From Nonomuraea montanisoli (lineage in GTDB: Bacteria > Actinomycetota > Actinomycetes > Streptosporangiales > Streptosporangiaceae), in NCBI RefSeq assembly GCF_013363975.1, contig NZ_JABWGN010000001.1, positions 310,001 through 374,000 of the forward strand: a stretch of DNA of 64,000 bases, given 5' to 3'. Position numbers and translations under genes: made by a program. Position 1 is the first letter of the stretch. Each line of letters starts with the position of its first letter. Positions 8,627-18,619 of the stretch are shown here, one piece after another. The notes under the pieces are model-generated. The model was not told the DNA's origin. It did not search any database and saw nothing but the letters and a program-made list of their open reading frames with translations.

Positions 8627-9252
8627 TGGTGGTCCTGGCGAGCCCGATCGGCCGCGACGAGGCCGCGCGCCGCGCCGCCCAGGAGCTCGCCCGGCCCGAG
8701 TACGCCCACGAGTCGCTGCTCGACCAGCTCTACCGGCACTTCATGCAGTTCCTGAGCGACCTGCTGGACGCGGTGGCCGGCGGCGGCACCGCCGGCGGCT
8801 TCGTCGCGGCCATCCTCATCACGCTCGTCCTCGTGGGCCTGGTCGCGCTGGGCGCCTGGCGGCTGCGGCGCGCGGCCCGCGAGAACGCGCCCGCGCACGG
8901 CGTGTTCGGCGCGCGGGTGATGACCGCCGCCGAGCACCGGGAGGCGGCCGAGCGCGCCGCCGCCGAGGGCCGCCACACCGAGGCGATCCAGGAGCGGCTG
9001 CGCGCGATCGCCCGCGACCTGGAGGAGCGCGCGCTGGTCGACGGCCAGCCCGGCCGCACGGCCGACGAGCTGGCGGCCGAGGCGGGCCGGGCGCTGCCGG
9101 ACTTCGCCGGCGACCTCGCCGCCGCCGCGCGCTCGTTCGACGACGTGACCTACGGCGGCGTGGCCGGCACCCCGGCCGCGTACGCGGCGATGCGCGACCT
9201 CGACGAGCGCCTGCGCCAGGCCCGGCCCGCACCTCTGGGAGCCCCGGCGTGA
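8626..9252 (+). CDS. DUF4129 domain membrane protein
   Basis: This 208-residue protein has one transmembrane helix (about 61-82) and a cytoplasmic C-terminal DUF4129 domain with the recognisable end SFDDVTYGGVAGTPAAYAAM. In other bacteria DUF4129 proteins are encoded beside MoxR ATPases and DUF58 proteins, as here, and are thought to act with them in an envelope-linked AAA/VWA assembly; the exact role is unknown. The start ATG overlaps the previous stop. Confidence 0.85.
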   Translation: MVVLASPIGRDEAARRAAQELARPEYAHESLLDQLYRHFMQFLSDLLDAVAGGGTAGGFVAAILITLVLVGLVALGAWRLRRAARENAPAHGVFGARVMTAAEHREAAERAAAEGRHTEAIQERLRAIARDLEERALVDGQPGRTADELAAEAGRALPDFAGDLAAAARSFDDVTYGGVAGTPAAYAAMRDLDERLRQARPAPLGAPA

Positions 9253-9283
9253 GCGCCCGCGAGCGGCGCGGGGAGGGCCGGGC

Positions 9284-10460
9284 ATGAGTCTCACCGGCAT
9301 GGGACCGGCCGAGACGCGGCAGTCGGCGCCCACCTCGCCCACGGCCCGCTCCCTGTGGCGGGCGAGCCGGATGGCGATGCTGCTCGGCCTGCTCATCGTG
9401 GCCGCCGCGGTCGCCACCGTCGCCCTCGGCGGCGGCGGCGGCCCGTCGCGCCGGCTCGACCCCGACGACACCTCCCTCGCCGGCTCCAAGGCGCTGGCCC
9501 AGCTCCTGCGCGCCCGCGGCGTGACCGTGGACCGGGCCGACTCGGTGACGCGCGCCCGCGAGCTGGCGCGCAGCGGCGACCGGGTGCTGCTGATCACTGA
9601 CACGAGCTACGTCCTGGACCCGGCCGGGCTGGCCACCATTCCCGGCGACCGGGTCGTGGTGGGCGACCTCTACCGCGTCGACCTGCTCGCCCCGGGCGTG
9701 CGCAGCTCCGCGCAGGTCGGGGAGCGCTCGCGCGAGCCGGAGTGCCCGCTGCCCGCCGCGCGGGCCGCGGGCAGCGCCTTCATCGGCGGCGCGTCCTTCA
9801 CCGCCCCGCGCGGCGCGACCGGCTGCTACCCGGCCGACGACGACGGCTGGACCCTGGTCAGCATGCCCAACGCGGGCGGCACGACCACGGTCGTCGGCAG
9901 CGGCGAGTTCATGACCAACCGGCGCCTGGCCGAGGACGGCAACGCCGCGCTCGCGCTCAACCTGCTGGGCTCGGCCAAGGCCGTCACCTGGCTGGTCGAG
10001 CCGCCGGAGGACGGCGCGGGCGACACGGTGGCGGGCCCCGACGGACAGTCGGTCTACGACCTGATGCCACCGGGCGTCGGCTGGGCGGTGGCCATGGCGG
10101 CCGTGGCCGTGCTGGTCACCGGCCTGTGGCGGGGCAGGCGGCTCGGCCCGGTGGTGACCGAGCGGCTGCCGGTCGTGGTGCGGGCCGCCGAGACCGTCGA
10201 AGGACGCGGCCGGCTGTACCGGGCCAGGCGCGCGCGGGGCCGCGCGGCCGACGTGCTGCGGGCCGGCGCGATCGACCGGCTCCTCCCCCGGCTCGGGCTG
10301 GCGCCCGACGCGGGCCGCAACGAGGTCGTCGCGGCCGTCGCCGCGCGCACCGGTCAGGACGCGGTCCAGGTCGGCGCCGCGCTGTACGGCCACGAACCCA
10401 CCGACGACGCCGGGCTCGTCGCCCTGGCCCAATACCTCGACTCCATCGAAAGGACGGTCG

Positions 10461-10471
<11 letters not shown>
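9284..10471 (+). CDS. DUF4350 domain protein
   Basis: A 395-residue protein with TM1 near 32-50, an extracytoplasmic DUF4350 region (the word [20 protein letters not shown] is typical of the Rossmann-like/GATase-like fold), TM2 near 263-280 and a cytoplasmic tail. DUF4350 proteins regularly accompany DUF4129-MoxR-DUF58 operons. A strong ribosome site (GGGAGGG) lies 6 bases before the ATG. The 3' end overlaps the MoxR start by 11 bases. Confidence 0.85.
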
Positions 10472-11440
<969 letters not shown>

Positions 11441-11441
<1 letters not shown>

Positions 11442-12826
11442 TGGCTCTGACGGGACGCGCCGCGCTGGTCGCGGCGCTCGGCGTCGTGGTGGTGCTGGTC
11501 GCGCCCCGGCCGGGGGCGGCCCTGGCCGGGGTGTGCCTGGTGCTGGCCGCGGCCATCCTGGTGGACCTCGCGCTGGCCGGGTCCGTCCGGCCGCTGCGCC
11601 TCCACCGCTCCGGCGAGACGCTCGTGCGGCTGGGCCAGCAGGCCGCGGTGGAGCTGGTCGTGGAGAACCCCGGCTCGCGCCGGGTCCGCGGCGTGCTGCG
11701 CGACGCCTGGCCGCCGTCGGCGGGGGCGTCGCCCCGGGTGATGCGGCTGGACGTGCCGCCGGGCGAGCGCCGCCGGCTCACCGTGACGCTCACCCCGACC
11801 CGGCGCGGCGACCGCGAGTCCGTGGCGGTGACCGTGCGCTCCGTCGGCCCGCTCGGGCTGGCCGCCCGCCAGGGACGGCACCGCTCGCCGTGGGCGGTGC
11901 GCGTGCTGCCGCCGTTCCTGTCGCGCAAGCACCTGCCCGCGCGGCTGGCCCGGCTGCGCGAGCTGGAGGGCCGGCATCCGGCGCTCGTGCGCGGCCAGGG
12001 CACCGAGTTCGACTCGCTGCGCGAGTACGTGGTGGGCGACGACGTGCGCTCGATCGACTGGCGGGCCACCGCCCGCCGTCACGACGTGGTCGTACGGACC
12101 TGGCGGCCCGAGCGGGACCGGCGGGTGCTCATCGTCCTCGACACCGGCCGCACCTCGGCGGGCCGGGTGGGCGAGGCGCCGGTCCCGCTGGCCGGGGCCC
12201 CCTCCGAGGGAGGCGGGCCGGTGGGCGGGCACGGGGCGGCCGCGGCGGCGCGGCCGGTGCCCGGCTGGCCGCGGCTCGACTGGTCGATGGACGCGGCGCT
12301 CCTGCTGAGCGCGCTCGCCGCCCGCGCCGGCGACCGGGTCGACTTCCTGGCCCACGACCGCGCCGTACGCGCCTGGGTGTCGGGCGCCTCCCGCACCGAG
12401 CTGCTGTCGTCGCTGGTCAACGCGATGGCGCCGATCGAGGCGGAGCTGGTGGAGGCCGACTCGCGCGGCATGGTGTCCGCGATCCTGGCCCGGGCCAAGC
12501 GGCGCTGCCTGGTGGTGCTGCTGACCGACCTCAACGCCGCCGCGCTGGACGAGGGGCTGATGCCGGTGCTGCCGCAGCTCTCCTCCCGCCACCTGGTGCT
12601 GGTGGCCGCCGTCTCCGACCCCCGGGTGGCGGACATGGCGGCGCGCAAGGGCACGGCCGAGGAGGTGTACGACGCGGCGGCGGCCGAGCGCACCCGGCTG
12701 GACCGGCGCCGGATCACCGCGCGGCTGCGGCGGCACGGGGTCGAGGTGGTGGACGCGCCGCCGGAGGACATCGCGCCCGCCCTGGCCGACGCGTACCTCG
12801 CGCTCAAGGCCGCGGGCCGCCTCTAG
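11441..12826 (+). CDS. DUF58 domain protein, VWA-like partner of MoxR
   Basis: A 461-residue protein with two N-terminal hydrophobic segments (about 7-45), a beta-rich region and the DUF58 signature ([21 protein letters not shown]). A VWA-like fold follows with [12 protein letters not shown] in the place of the metal site. The start ATG overlaps the MoxR stop (TGATGG-type junction). A glycine/alanine-rich insert sits in the middle of the VWA-like part (near residues 245-282). It probably forms a functional pair with the MoxR ATPase at the membrane. Confidence 0.9.
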
Positions 12827-12849
12827 CCCGCTCGCGGGCCCTCCGTGCG

Positions 12850-13842
12850 TCAGGTGCTGGGGGCGACGTCGGGGGCGTGCTCGATGTCGCCCGTCTCGTC
12901 CCGGCGGGCGGCCCGCCGCCCGAACACCAGCACGTACGCGATGAAGACCGCCTCGGCCAGCGCCCCGATGCCGATGCGCGCCCACGTGGGCAGCCCCGAC
13001 GGGGTGACGAACGCCTCGATCAGCCCCGACACGAACAGCACCACGACCAGCCCGAGCGCCACGCTCATCACGGCTCGCCCCTGCTCGGCCAGCGCCTCGG
13101 CGCGCCTGCGCGGCCCCGGGTCGATGACCGTCCAGCCCAGCCGCATGCCCACGGACGCCGCCAGGAACACCGCGGTCAGCTCCAGCAGGCCGTGCGGGGT
13201 GATCAGGCCGAAGAAGATGTCGAGCTTGCCGTGCGCGGCCATGAGGCCGCCGGAGACGGCGACGTTGGCCGCGTTCTGCCACAGCACGTACGGGATGGGC
13301 AGCCCGAGGAAGACGGCGTAGACGATGACCTGCGCCGACACCCACGCGTTGTTGATCCACACCCGGCCCGCGAACGACGCGGCGGGGTTCTCGGAGTAGT
13401 AGTCGGCGAAGTCGTGCTCGACGAGCTGCTTGATCTGGTCGGGACTGGCGATCGCGGCCTGCACCTGCGGATCGCCCGCAATCCACGCGCCCATGACCCA
13501 CGACACGGCGAGGAACGCCACGGCGGTGGCCAGCCACCACCACCGCGCCCGGTAGGCCACCACGGGGAACGACACGGTCGCGAACCTGACCAGCTCGCGC
13601 CAGGCCGGCGCGTGCGCCCCGGTGACGGCCGACCTGGCGCGGGCGACCAGCGCGGACAGCCGCCCGGCCAGCATCGCGTCGGTCGACGAGGAGCGCACGA
13701 TCGACAGGTGGGTGGACACCCGCTGGTAGAGGTCGACCAGCTCGTCCACCTCGGCCCCGCTCAGGGACTTGCGGTGCTTGACGAGATGGTCGAGCCGGTC
13801 CCAGGCCCCGCGGTGCGCCGTGACGAACGCGTCGATGTCCAC
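12850..13842 (-). CDS. Stage II sporulation protein M family membrane protein
   Basis: This 330-residue protein belongs to the SpoIIM/DUF95 family: a soluble N-terminal helical part with YQRVSTHLSIVRS, then about five transmembrane segments, including the conserved ITPHGLLELTAVFLAASVG segment. SpoIIM in Bacillus works with SpoIID/SpoIIP in engulfment; actinobacterial members lack those partners and sit next to RDD and MoxR/DUF58 genes, as here, so the function is different or unknown. The start is GTG. It converges on the DUF58 gene and diverges from the RDD gene. Confidence 0.88.
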   Translation of the reverse strand: MDIDAFVTAHRGAWDRLDHLVKHRKSLSGAEVDELVDLYQRVSTHLSIVRSSSTDAMLAGRLSALVARARSAVTGAHAPAWRELVRFATVSFPVVAYRARWWWLATAVAFLAVSWVMGAWIAGDPQVQAAIASPDQIKQLVEHDFADYYSENPAASFAGRVWINNAWVSAQVIVYAVFLGLPIPYVLWQNAANVAVSGGLMAAHGKLDIFFGLITPHGLLELTAVFLAASVGMRLGWTVIDPGPRRRAEALAEQGRAVMSVALGLVVVLFVSGLIEAFVTPSGLPTWARIGIGALAEAVFIAYVLVFGRRAARRDETGDIEHAPDVAPST

Positions 13843-13893
13843 CCGACCATTGTGGCCGGTCGATCAACGGGCCATTGCCGTTAGGCTCCACAT

Positions 13894-14853
13894 ATGTCTG
13901 AGGTCGTGACCGGGGACGCCGTCGTCGTCGAGGTACGGGTGGCGCAGCTCCCGTCCCGCGCGCTGGCGCTCGCCATCGACATGGTCGTGCAGCTGACGGT
14001 GCTGATCGGCGCGCTCGTCGCGGTGCAGGCGTTCGCGATCGTCAGCGACCCGGCGCTGCTCGCCGCGGTCATGATCATCTTTACGGTGCTCGTGCTGGTC
14101 GGCTATCCGGTGATCTTCGAGACGGCAACCCGGGGGCGCAGCCTCGGCAAGCTGGCGCTGGGCCTGCGGGTCGTGGGCGACGACGGCGGGCCCGAGCGGT
14201 TCCGGCAGGCGCTGTTCCGCGGGCTGGCGGGCATGCTGGAGATCTGGGCGTTCACGGGGGCGCCGGCGCTGATCTCCTCGCTGATCTCGCAGCGGGGCAA
14301 GCGGCTGGGCGACGTCTTCGCCGGCACGATCGTGATCGCCGAGCGGGCGCCGCGCGACAACGGCCACCTCATCGTCATGCCGCCGCCGCTCGCGGCGTGG
14401 GCGGCGACGCTGGAGCTGTCGCAGCTCCCCGAGGAGGCGGCGACGGCCGCCCGGCAGTACCTCCTGCGCTGGCACGACCTCGCGCCCGCCGTGCGGCACG
14501 AGATGGGGGTGCGCATCGCGACGCAGGTCGCGGCGTACGTCTCGCCCGCGGCCCCGGCGGGGGTGCCGCCGCACGCGTACCTGAGCGCGGTGCTGGCCGA
14601 GCGGCGGCGGCGCGAGGAGATCCGGCTGGCCCGCGTGACGGGCCCCTGGGGCCGCCAGGCGCCCCCGCCGCACACGCAGGGTTTCCCGCCGCCGCAGGGT
14701 TTCCCCCCGGCACAGGGTTTCCCGCCGGCGCAGGGGTTCCCGCCTCCGCCCCTCGCTCCCCCGCCGTCCTTCGCTCCCCCGCCGCCCTTCACGCCGGAGC
14801 CGCCCTCCGAGGGGCCGCAGAGCACCCCCGGAGGGTTCGCCCCTCCGCAGTGA
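13894..14853 (+). CDS. RDD family membrane protein with proline-rich tail
   Basis: A 319-residue protein. The first ~150 residues form the RDD domain with three hydrophobic segments and the characteristic TRGRSLGKLALGLRVVGDDG and RGKRLGDVFAGTIVI stretches. A charged cytoplasmic region follows, then a tail with repeats of a PPQGFPP-type heptad. RDD proteins are small polytopic proteins, some linked to sodium/proton transport. No clear ribosome site precedes the ATG, so the mRNA may be leaderless. It converges with the LVIVD gene, only 4 bp away. Confidence 0.88.
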   Translation: MSEVVTGDAVVVEVRVAQLPSRALALAIDMVVQLTVLIGALVAVQAFAIVSDPALLAAVMIIFTVLVLVGYPVIFETATRGRSLGKLALGLRVVGDDGGPERFRQALFRGLAGMLEIWAFTGAPALISSLISQRGKRLGDVFAGTIVIAERAPRDNGHLIVMPPPLAAWAATLELSQLPEEAATAARQYLLRWHDLAPAVRHEMGVRIATQVAAYVSPAAPAGVPPHAYLSAVLAERRRREEIRLARVTGPWGRQAPPPHTQGFPPPQGFPPAQGFPPAQGFPPPPLAPPPSFAPPPPFTPEPPSEGPQSTPGGFAPPQ

Positions 14854-14857
14854 GTTC

Positions 14858-16213
14858 CTACTGGGTCTGCGGGTTGAGCACCTTCAGCCGCTTCCCGGCC
14901 GCCGAGTCCGTGCGCGGGTCGGTGATGCGCAGCACGTCCAGACCCTTCTGGATGTCGCTGCTGTAGATGTGGCCGTTGTAGTAGTACGCCGACCACGCGC
15001 CGCCGAAGTCTCGCGGCGAGAGCGGGCCCCGGTCGAAGTAGGCGATCTCCTGGGGCTTGGTGGCGTCGGTGAAGTCGACGACCGACACGCCGCCCTGGTA
15101 CCACGCCTGGACCATGATGTCGCGCCCCTTGGCCGGGATCAGCGAGCCGTTGTGGGCGACGCAGTTCTCGCCGGCGCTCTGGTGCCGCGGGATCTTGAAG
15201 TACGCCTGCTTGACGAGCCGGCCGCCCTCGACGGTGTAGATGGCGTCCGCGCCGCGCTGCGGGCCGACGGCCTGGGTGCAGGCGGCGCCGAGACCGCCGC
15301 CGAGCTCGTCGGTGAAGACGACCTTGTCACCGGCGGCGTTGAAGGTGGCCGAGTGCCAGAACGCGAAGTTGTCGTCGGTCACCCGCGCGGTGACCTTCGG
15401 GCGCTCGCGGTCGGAGATGTCCATGAGCACGCCGTCGCCCATGCAGGCGCCCGCGGCGAGGTTCCTGCGGGCGAAGACCGTGATGTCGTGGCAGCCGCTG
15501 GTGGGCGCGAGCAGCGTCTCCTGCTTCTCGTTGCCGCCCTCGGGGAAGAGCACGGGCTTGGCGACCACCTTGGCCGCCGTGGGACGGTCCAGCGGCACCT
15601 TGACGATCGAGATGCTGTCGTGGGGCGGCTTGCAGTGCGGGAAGTCGTTCTGCGGTCCGTACGAGGACACGTACAGGTAGACCGCCTTGCCCGTCTTGTC
15701 GGGCACGAGGGTGTTGGTGTGCGAGCCGCAGTCGGTCCGGACGGACTTGATGTACTTCGGGCGGGACTTGTCGGAGATGTCGAAGATCCGGATGCCCTCC
15801 CACGCGGACCTGAACGCCGGCGACGTCGGCTCCGCGCGGCAGGAGTCGCCCTTGACCGGGTCGTCCACCGACAGGAACAGCAGGTCGCCGTGGACCGACA
15901 CGTCGTTCTGGCCGCCGGGGCAGGAGACACGGCTCACCACGGCCGGCTTGGCCGGGTCCTTGATGTCGTAGACGGTGAAGCCGTGGTAGTTGCCCTGGAA
16001 GGCGTAGCGTCCCTGGAACGCCAGGTCCGTGCTGTAGGCCTCGGACGCGGCGAAGGCCCCCTTCTTGGGGATGTTGGCCACGTGCTTGATGGTGGAGCTG
16101 GTCCTGGCGCCGTCGTCGCGGGCCTGGGCCGCGGGTGTCACGAGACCCAGCACCGCTCCCGTCAGCACGAGGACACGGCCCAGCTTGAGGACACGGCCGA
16201 TTCTGGACGCCAC
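14858..16213 (-). CDS. Secreted LVIVD-repeat protein, copy 1
   Basis: A 451-residue exported protein. I chose the GTG at 16213 because AGGAGG sits 6 bases upstream and a typical signal peptide ending TPAAQA follows. The mature part repeats beta-propeller-like units of the LVIVD family (FTVYDIKDPAKPAVVSRV, IRIFDISDKSRPKYIKSV, VVDFTDATKPQEIAYFDRG), with an HxDITV-type segment and many conserved Cys. The molecular function is unknown. It is a clear paralogue of the next gene upstream, with nearly the same domain order. Confidence 0.85.
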   Translation of the reverse strand: MASRIGRVLKLGRVLVLTGAVLGLVTPAAQARDDGARTSSTIKHVANIPKKGAFAASEAYSTDLAFQGRYAFQGNYHGFTVYDIKDPAKPAVVSRVSCPGGQNDVSVHGDLLFLSVDDPVKGDSCRAEPTSPAFRSAWEGIRIFDISDKSRPKYIKSVRTDCGSHTNTLVPDKTGKAVYLYVSSYGPQNDFPHCKPPHDSISIVKVPLDRPTAAKVVAKPVLFPEGGNEKQETLLAPTSGCHDITVFARRNLAAGACMGDGVLMDISDRERPKVTARVTDDNFAFWHSATFNAAGDKVVFTDELGGGLGAACTQAVGPQRGADAIYTVEGGRLVKQAYFKIPRHQSAGENCVAHNGSLIPAKGRDIMVQAWYQGGVSVVDFTDATKPQEIAYFDRGPLSPRDFGGAWSAYYYNGHIYSSDIQKGLDVLRITDPRTDSAAGKRLKVLNPQTQ

Positions 16214-16301
16214 GGAGGACCTCCTGGTCGGGGATGAAGTCAGCCGCCCCACTATCGCAGGAAAATCATCTTCTGTGGTGCATGGGGGTCCGGGCATGGC
16301 G

Positions 16302-16334
16302 AGGGCCGGCCCGCGGAGGAGGCGGGCCGGCCCT
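16302..16334. terminator. Hairpin between the two LVIVD genes
   Basis: A perfect 13-bp inverted repeat (AGGGCCGGCCCGC and its complement) with a 7-base loop lies between the stop of the upstream LVIVD gene (16402) and the start of the downstream one (16213). It probably ends transcription of the upstream copy, implying separate transcription units. Confidence 0.6.
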
Positions 16335-16401
16335 ACGCTCACGAGACCGCCCGGCACGCCGGGCCGGTCACGCCTGTGAGGTCAGCCGGTTCGGGAGAGG
16401 G

Positions 16402-17790
16402 TCAGTCGTGCCCCCAGCCACCTCCCCGGTAGGACTCCTGGGTCTGGACGTTGAGGCGGTCCGTGCGGACGCGCTCGGCGCCCCTGACCAGCGGATCGTC
16501 GATCTTGATGACGTCGAGCCCCTGGTGGAAGTCCGCCGCGTAGATGTGGCCGTTGTAGTAGTACGCCGACCAGACGCCGCCGCCGCTGCCGTCGGCGCGC
16601 GGGCCGCGCTCGAAGTAGCCGATCTCCCTGGGCTTGCTGGAGTCGGTGAAGTCCCAGATCGAGACGCCGCCCATGTACCACGCCTGGACCATGATGTCCT
16701 TGCCCTTGACCGGGATCAGCGAGCCGTTGTGGGCGACGCAGTTCTCGCTGTCGGCCTGGTAGCGCGGGATCTTGAAGTAGCTCTTGAAGACGAGGCCGCG
16801 CCGCGTGACGTCGTAGATGGCGTCGGCGCCCCGGTTCGGGCCGGTGGCCTCGTTGCAGGTGGCCGCGCCGCCGCCGCCGAGCTCGTCGGTGAAGACCACC
16901 TTGCGGGCGTCGTTGCTGAACGTCGCCGAGTGCCAGAAGGCGAAGTTCGGGTCGGTGACCCGGGCGGTGACCCGCGGGTTCAGCCGGTCGGAGATGTCGA
17001 ACAGCACGCCGTCGCCCATGCAGGCGCCCGCCGCGATGTCCTTCTCCGCGTACGCGGTGATGTCGTGGCAGCCGCTGGTGGGCAGGAGCAGGCCGGGCTG
17101 GGTCTCGTTGCCGCCGTCGGGGAAGACGACCGGCGTCGCCGCGACCGCCGCGGCGGTCGGGTCGTCCAGCGGCACCTTGATGATGGAGATCTTGTCGTGC
17201 GGCGGCTGGCAGTCGGGGAAGTTCGCCGCCGGGTTGTACGAGGAGACGTACAGGTAGACGTTGCGGTGGCGGTCACGCCCCTTGCCCGGCACCAGCGTGA
17301 GGGTGTGGGAGCCGCAGTTCGTCTCGACCGACTTGATGTACTTGGGGGCGGCCTTGTCGCTGATGTCGAAGATGCGGACGCCTTCCCAGGCCTCCTTGTG
17401 GTCGGCCGACAGCGCGGTGCTGTTGCACGAGTCGTCGCTGCGCGAGCTGTCCACGGCGCTGAAGAGCAGGTTGCCGTAGACGCTGACGTCCATCTGGCTG
17501 CCCGGGCAGACGACCGAGCTGACCGGCTTGGCCTGCTTCGGGTCGCGGACGTCGTAGATGGAGAACCCGCCGTAGTTGCCGACGTACGCGTACCCGCTCT
17601 GGAACGCGATGTCGGTGTTGATGGTGCCCGCGATGGGCGCCGGCTTCGGGATGTTGAGCACGTGGGAGACGTTGGGGCTGGTCACCACGGTGTCGGCCGG
17701 AGGGATGTCCGCGGCCGAGGCGGGCATCGCCATCGCGCCTAAGGCGACGGCCGCAGCCACGGCTACGAGACTCCTTCGCAGGGTGAGCAC
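16402..17790 (-). CDS. Secreted LVIVD-repeat protein, copy 2
   Basis: This 462-residue protein starts at GTG 17790 with GAGGAG 7 bases upstream. A signal peptide ends AMPASAADI. The rest has LVIVD units parallel to copy 1 (FSIYDVRDPKQAKPVSSV, VRIFDISDKAAPKYIKSV, IWDFTDSSKPREIGYFERG) and shares long stretches such as FAFWHSATF and NCVAHNGSLIPVKGKDIMVQAWY. Tandem duplication of an ancestral gene is the simplest explanation, but the copies have diverged considerably. Its promoter lies in the AT-rich gap shared with the DUF305 gene. Confidence 0.87.
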   Translation of the reverse strand: MLTLRRSLVAVAAAVALGAMAMPASAADIPPADTVVTSPNVSHVLNIPKPAPIAGTINTDIAFQSGYAYVGNYGGFSIYDVRDPKQAKPVSSVVCPGSQMDVSVYGNLLFSAVDSSRSDDSCNSTALSADHKEAWEGVRIFDISDKAAPKYIKSVETNCGSHTLTLVPGKGRDRHRNVYLYVSSYNPAANFPDCQPPHDKISIIKVPLDDPTAAAVAATPVVFPDGGNETQPGLLLPTSGCHDITAYAEKDIAAGACMGDGVLFDISDRLNPRVTARVTDPNFAFWHSATFSNDARKVVFTDELGGGGAATCNEATGPNRGADAIYDVTRRGLVFKSYFKIPRYQADSENCVAHNGSLIPVKGKDIMVQAWYMGGVSIWDFTDSSKPREIGYFERGPRADGSGGGVWSAYYYNGHIYAADFHQGLDVIKIDDPLVRGAERVRTDRLNVQTQESYRGGGWGHD

Positions 17791-17965
17791 TCGGAGGCTC
17801 CTCTCGGAGGATAAAGCCTATATAAATGACAAAATTCTGACCCGTCTTGTCATCTGTCGCCTAGCGAGCACTATGTCAAGAAATTTGCTGACTTGCCGTA
17901 TTTACGGGCGGTTGCTGGACCGTCTACAGTGCAACGTCGCAACTCCCCGCGGTCAAGGAGGTCGG
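17791..17965. promoter_or_regulatory. AT-rich divergent promoter region
   Basis: This 175-bp gap between the divergent LVIVD (minus) and DUF305 (plus) genes is strikingly AT-rich for this genome around 17811-17905. It contains TTGACA on the minus strand (17874-17879) and a TATATA run at 17819-17824, but no pair with proper spacing. It probably holds both promoters; individual boxes are uncertain. Confidence 0.4.
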
Positions 17966-18598
17966 GTGCGCAGCGCACTCATCGTCGGCGCCTGCGCCTA
18001 CCTGCTGGTCACCGGCTGCACGGACGCCCCCACGGCCGCTCCCCCGGTCCCCACGGTGACCGACACGGCGCCCGTCCTCGCCCCCGGGAAGCCCGGCGAG
18101 GAGGCCCGCACGCTGGCGCCGAGCGAGGCGGCCACCGCCGTGCCGCCCCAGCGGGCCAACGCGGCCGACGTCCGCTTCATGCAGAACATGATCATTCACC
18201 ATCGGCAGGCGCTGGACATGAGCCTGCTGGCCGGCTCCCGGGCCGAGGGCGACGCGGTCAAGCGGCTGGCCGCCCGCATCAACGACGTGCAGGGCCCCGA
18301 GATCGCGATGATGACCGACTGGCTCAAGGCGCAGGGCCAGCAGGTGCCCGACCACCACGCCGCGCACCAGGGCATGCCGGGGATGGCCACGCCCGAGCAG
18401 ATGGAGGCCCTGAAGGCGGCCAAGGGCGCCGCCTTCGACCGCCTGTTCGTCCAGCTCATGACCGCCCACCACCAGGGGGCGCTCACGATGTCGGCCGAGG
18501 TCCTCACCAAGGGCTCGCACCAGCGGGTCCAGGAGATCGCCGAGGACATCTCCGTCAGTCAGTCCGCCGAGATCCGCCGCATGTCCGCCATCCGCTGA
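17966..18598 (+). CDS. DUF305 domain lipoprotein
   Basis: A 210-residue lipoprotein starting at GTG 17966 with AAGGAG five bases upstream. The lipobox is LVTGC. Two DUF305 half-repeats follow, each with a His-His pair in a helix (NMIIHHRQALDMSLL and LMTAHHQGALTMS), together with Met-rich segments (HQGMPGMATPEQME). Such His/Met-rich helical-bundle proteins are often linked to metal, especially copper, handling at the cell surface; here that is inference. It lies divergent from the LVIVD genes. Confidence 0.9.
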   Translation: MRSALIVGACAYLLVTGCTDAPTAAPPVPTVTDTAPVLAPGKPGEEARTLAPSEAATAVPPQRANAADVRFMQNMIIHHRQALDMSLLAGSRAEGDAVKRLAARINDVQGPEIAMMTDWLKAQGQQVPDHHAAHQGMPGMATPEQMEALKAAKGAAFDRLFVQLMTAHHQGALTMSAEVLTKGSHQRVQEIAEDISVSQSAEIRRMSAIR

Positions 18599-18619
18599 GG
18601 GACGGCCGCGCCGGACGGG

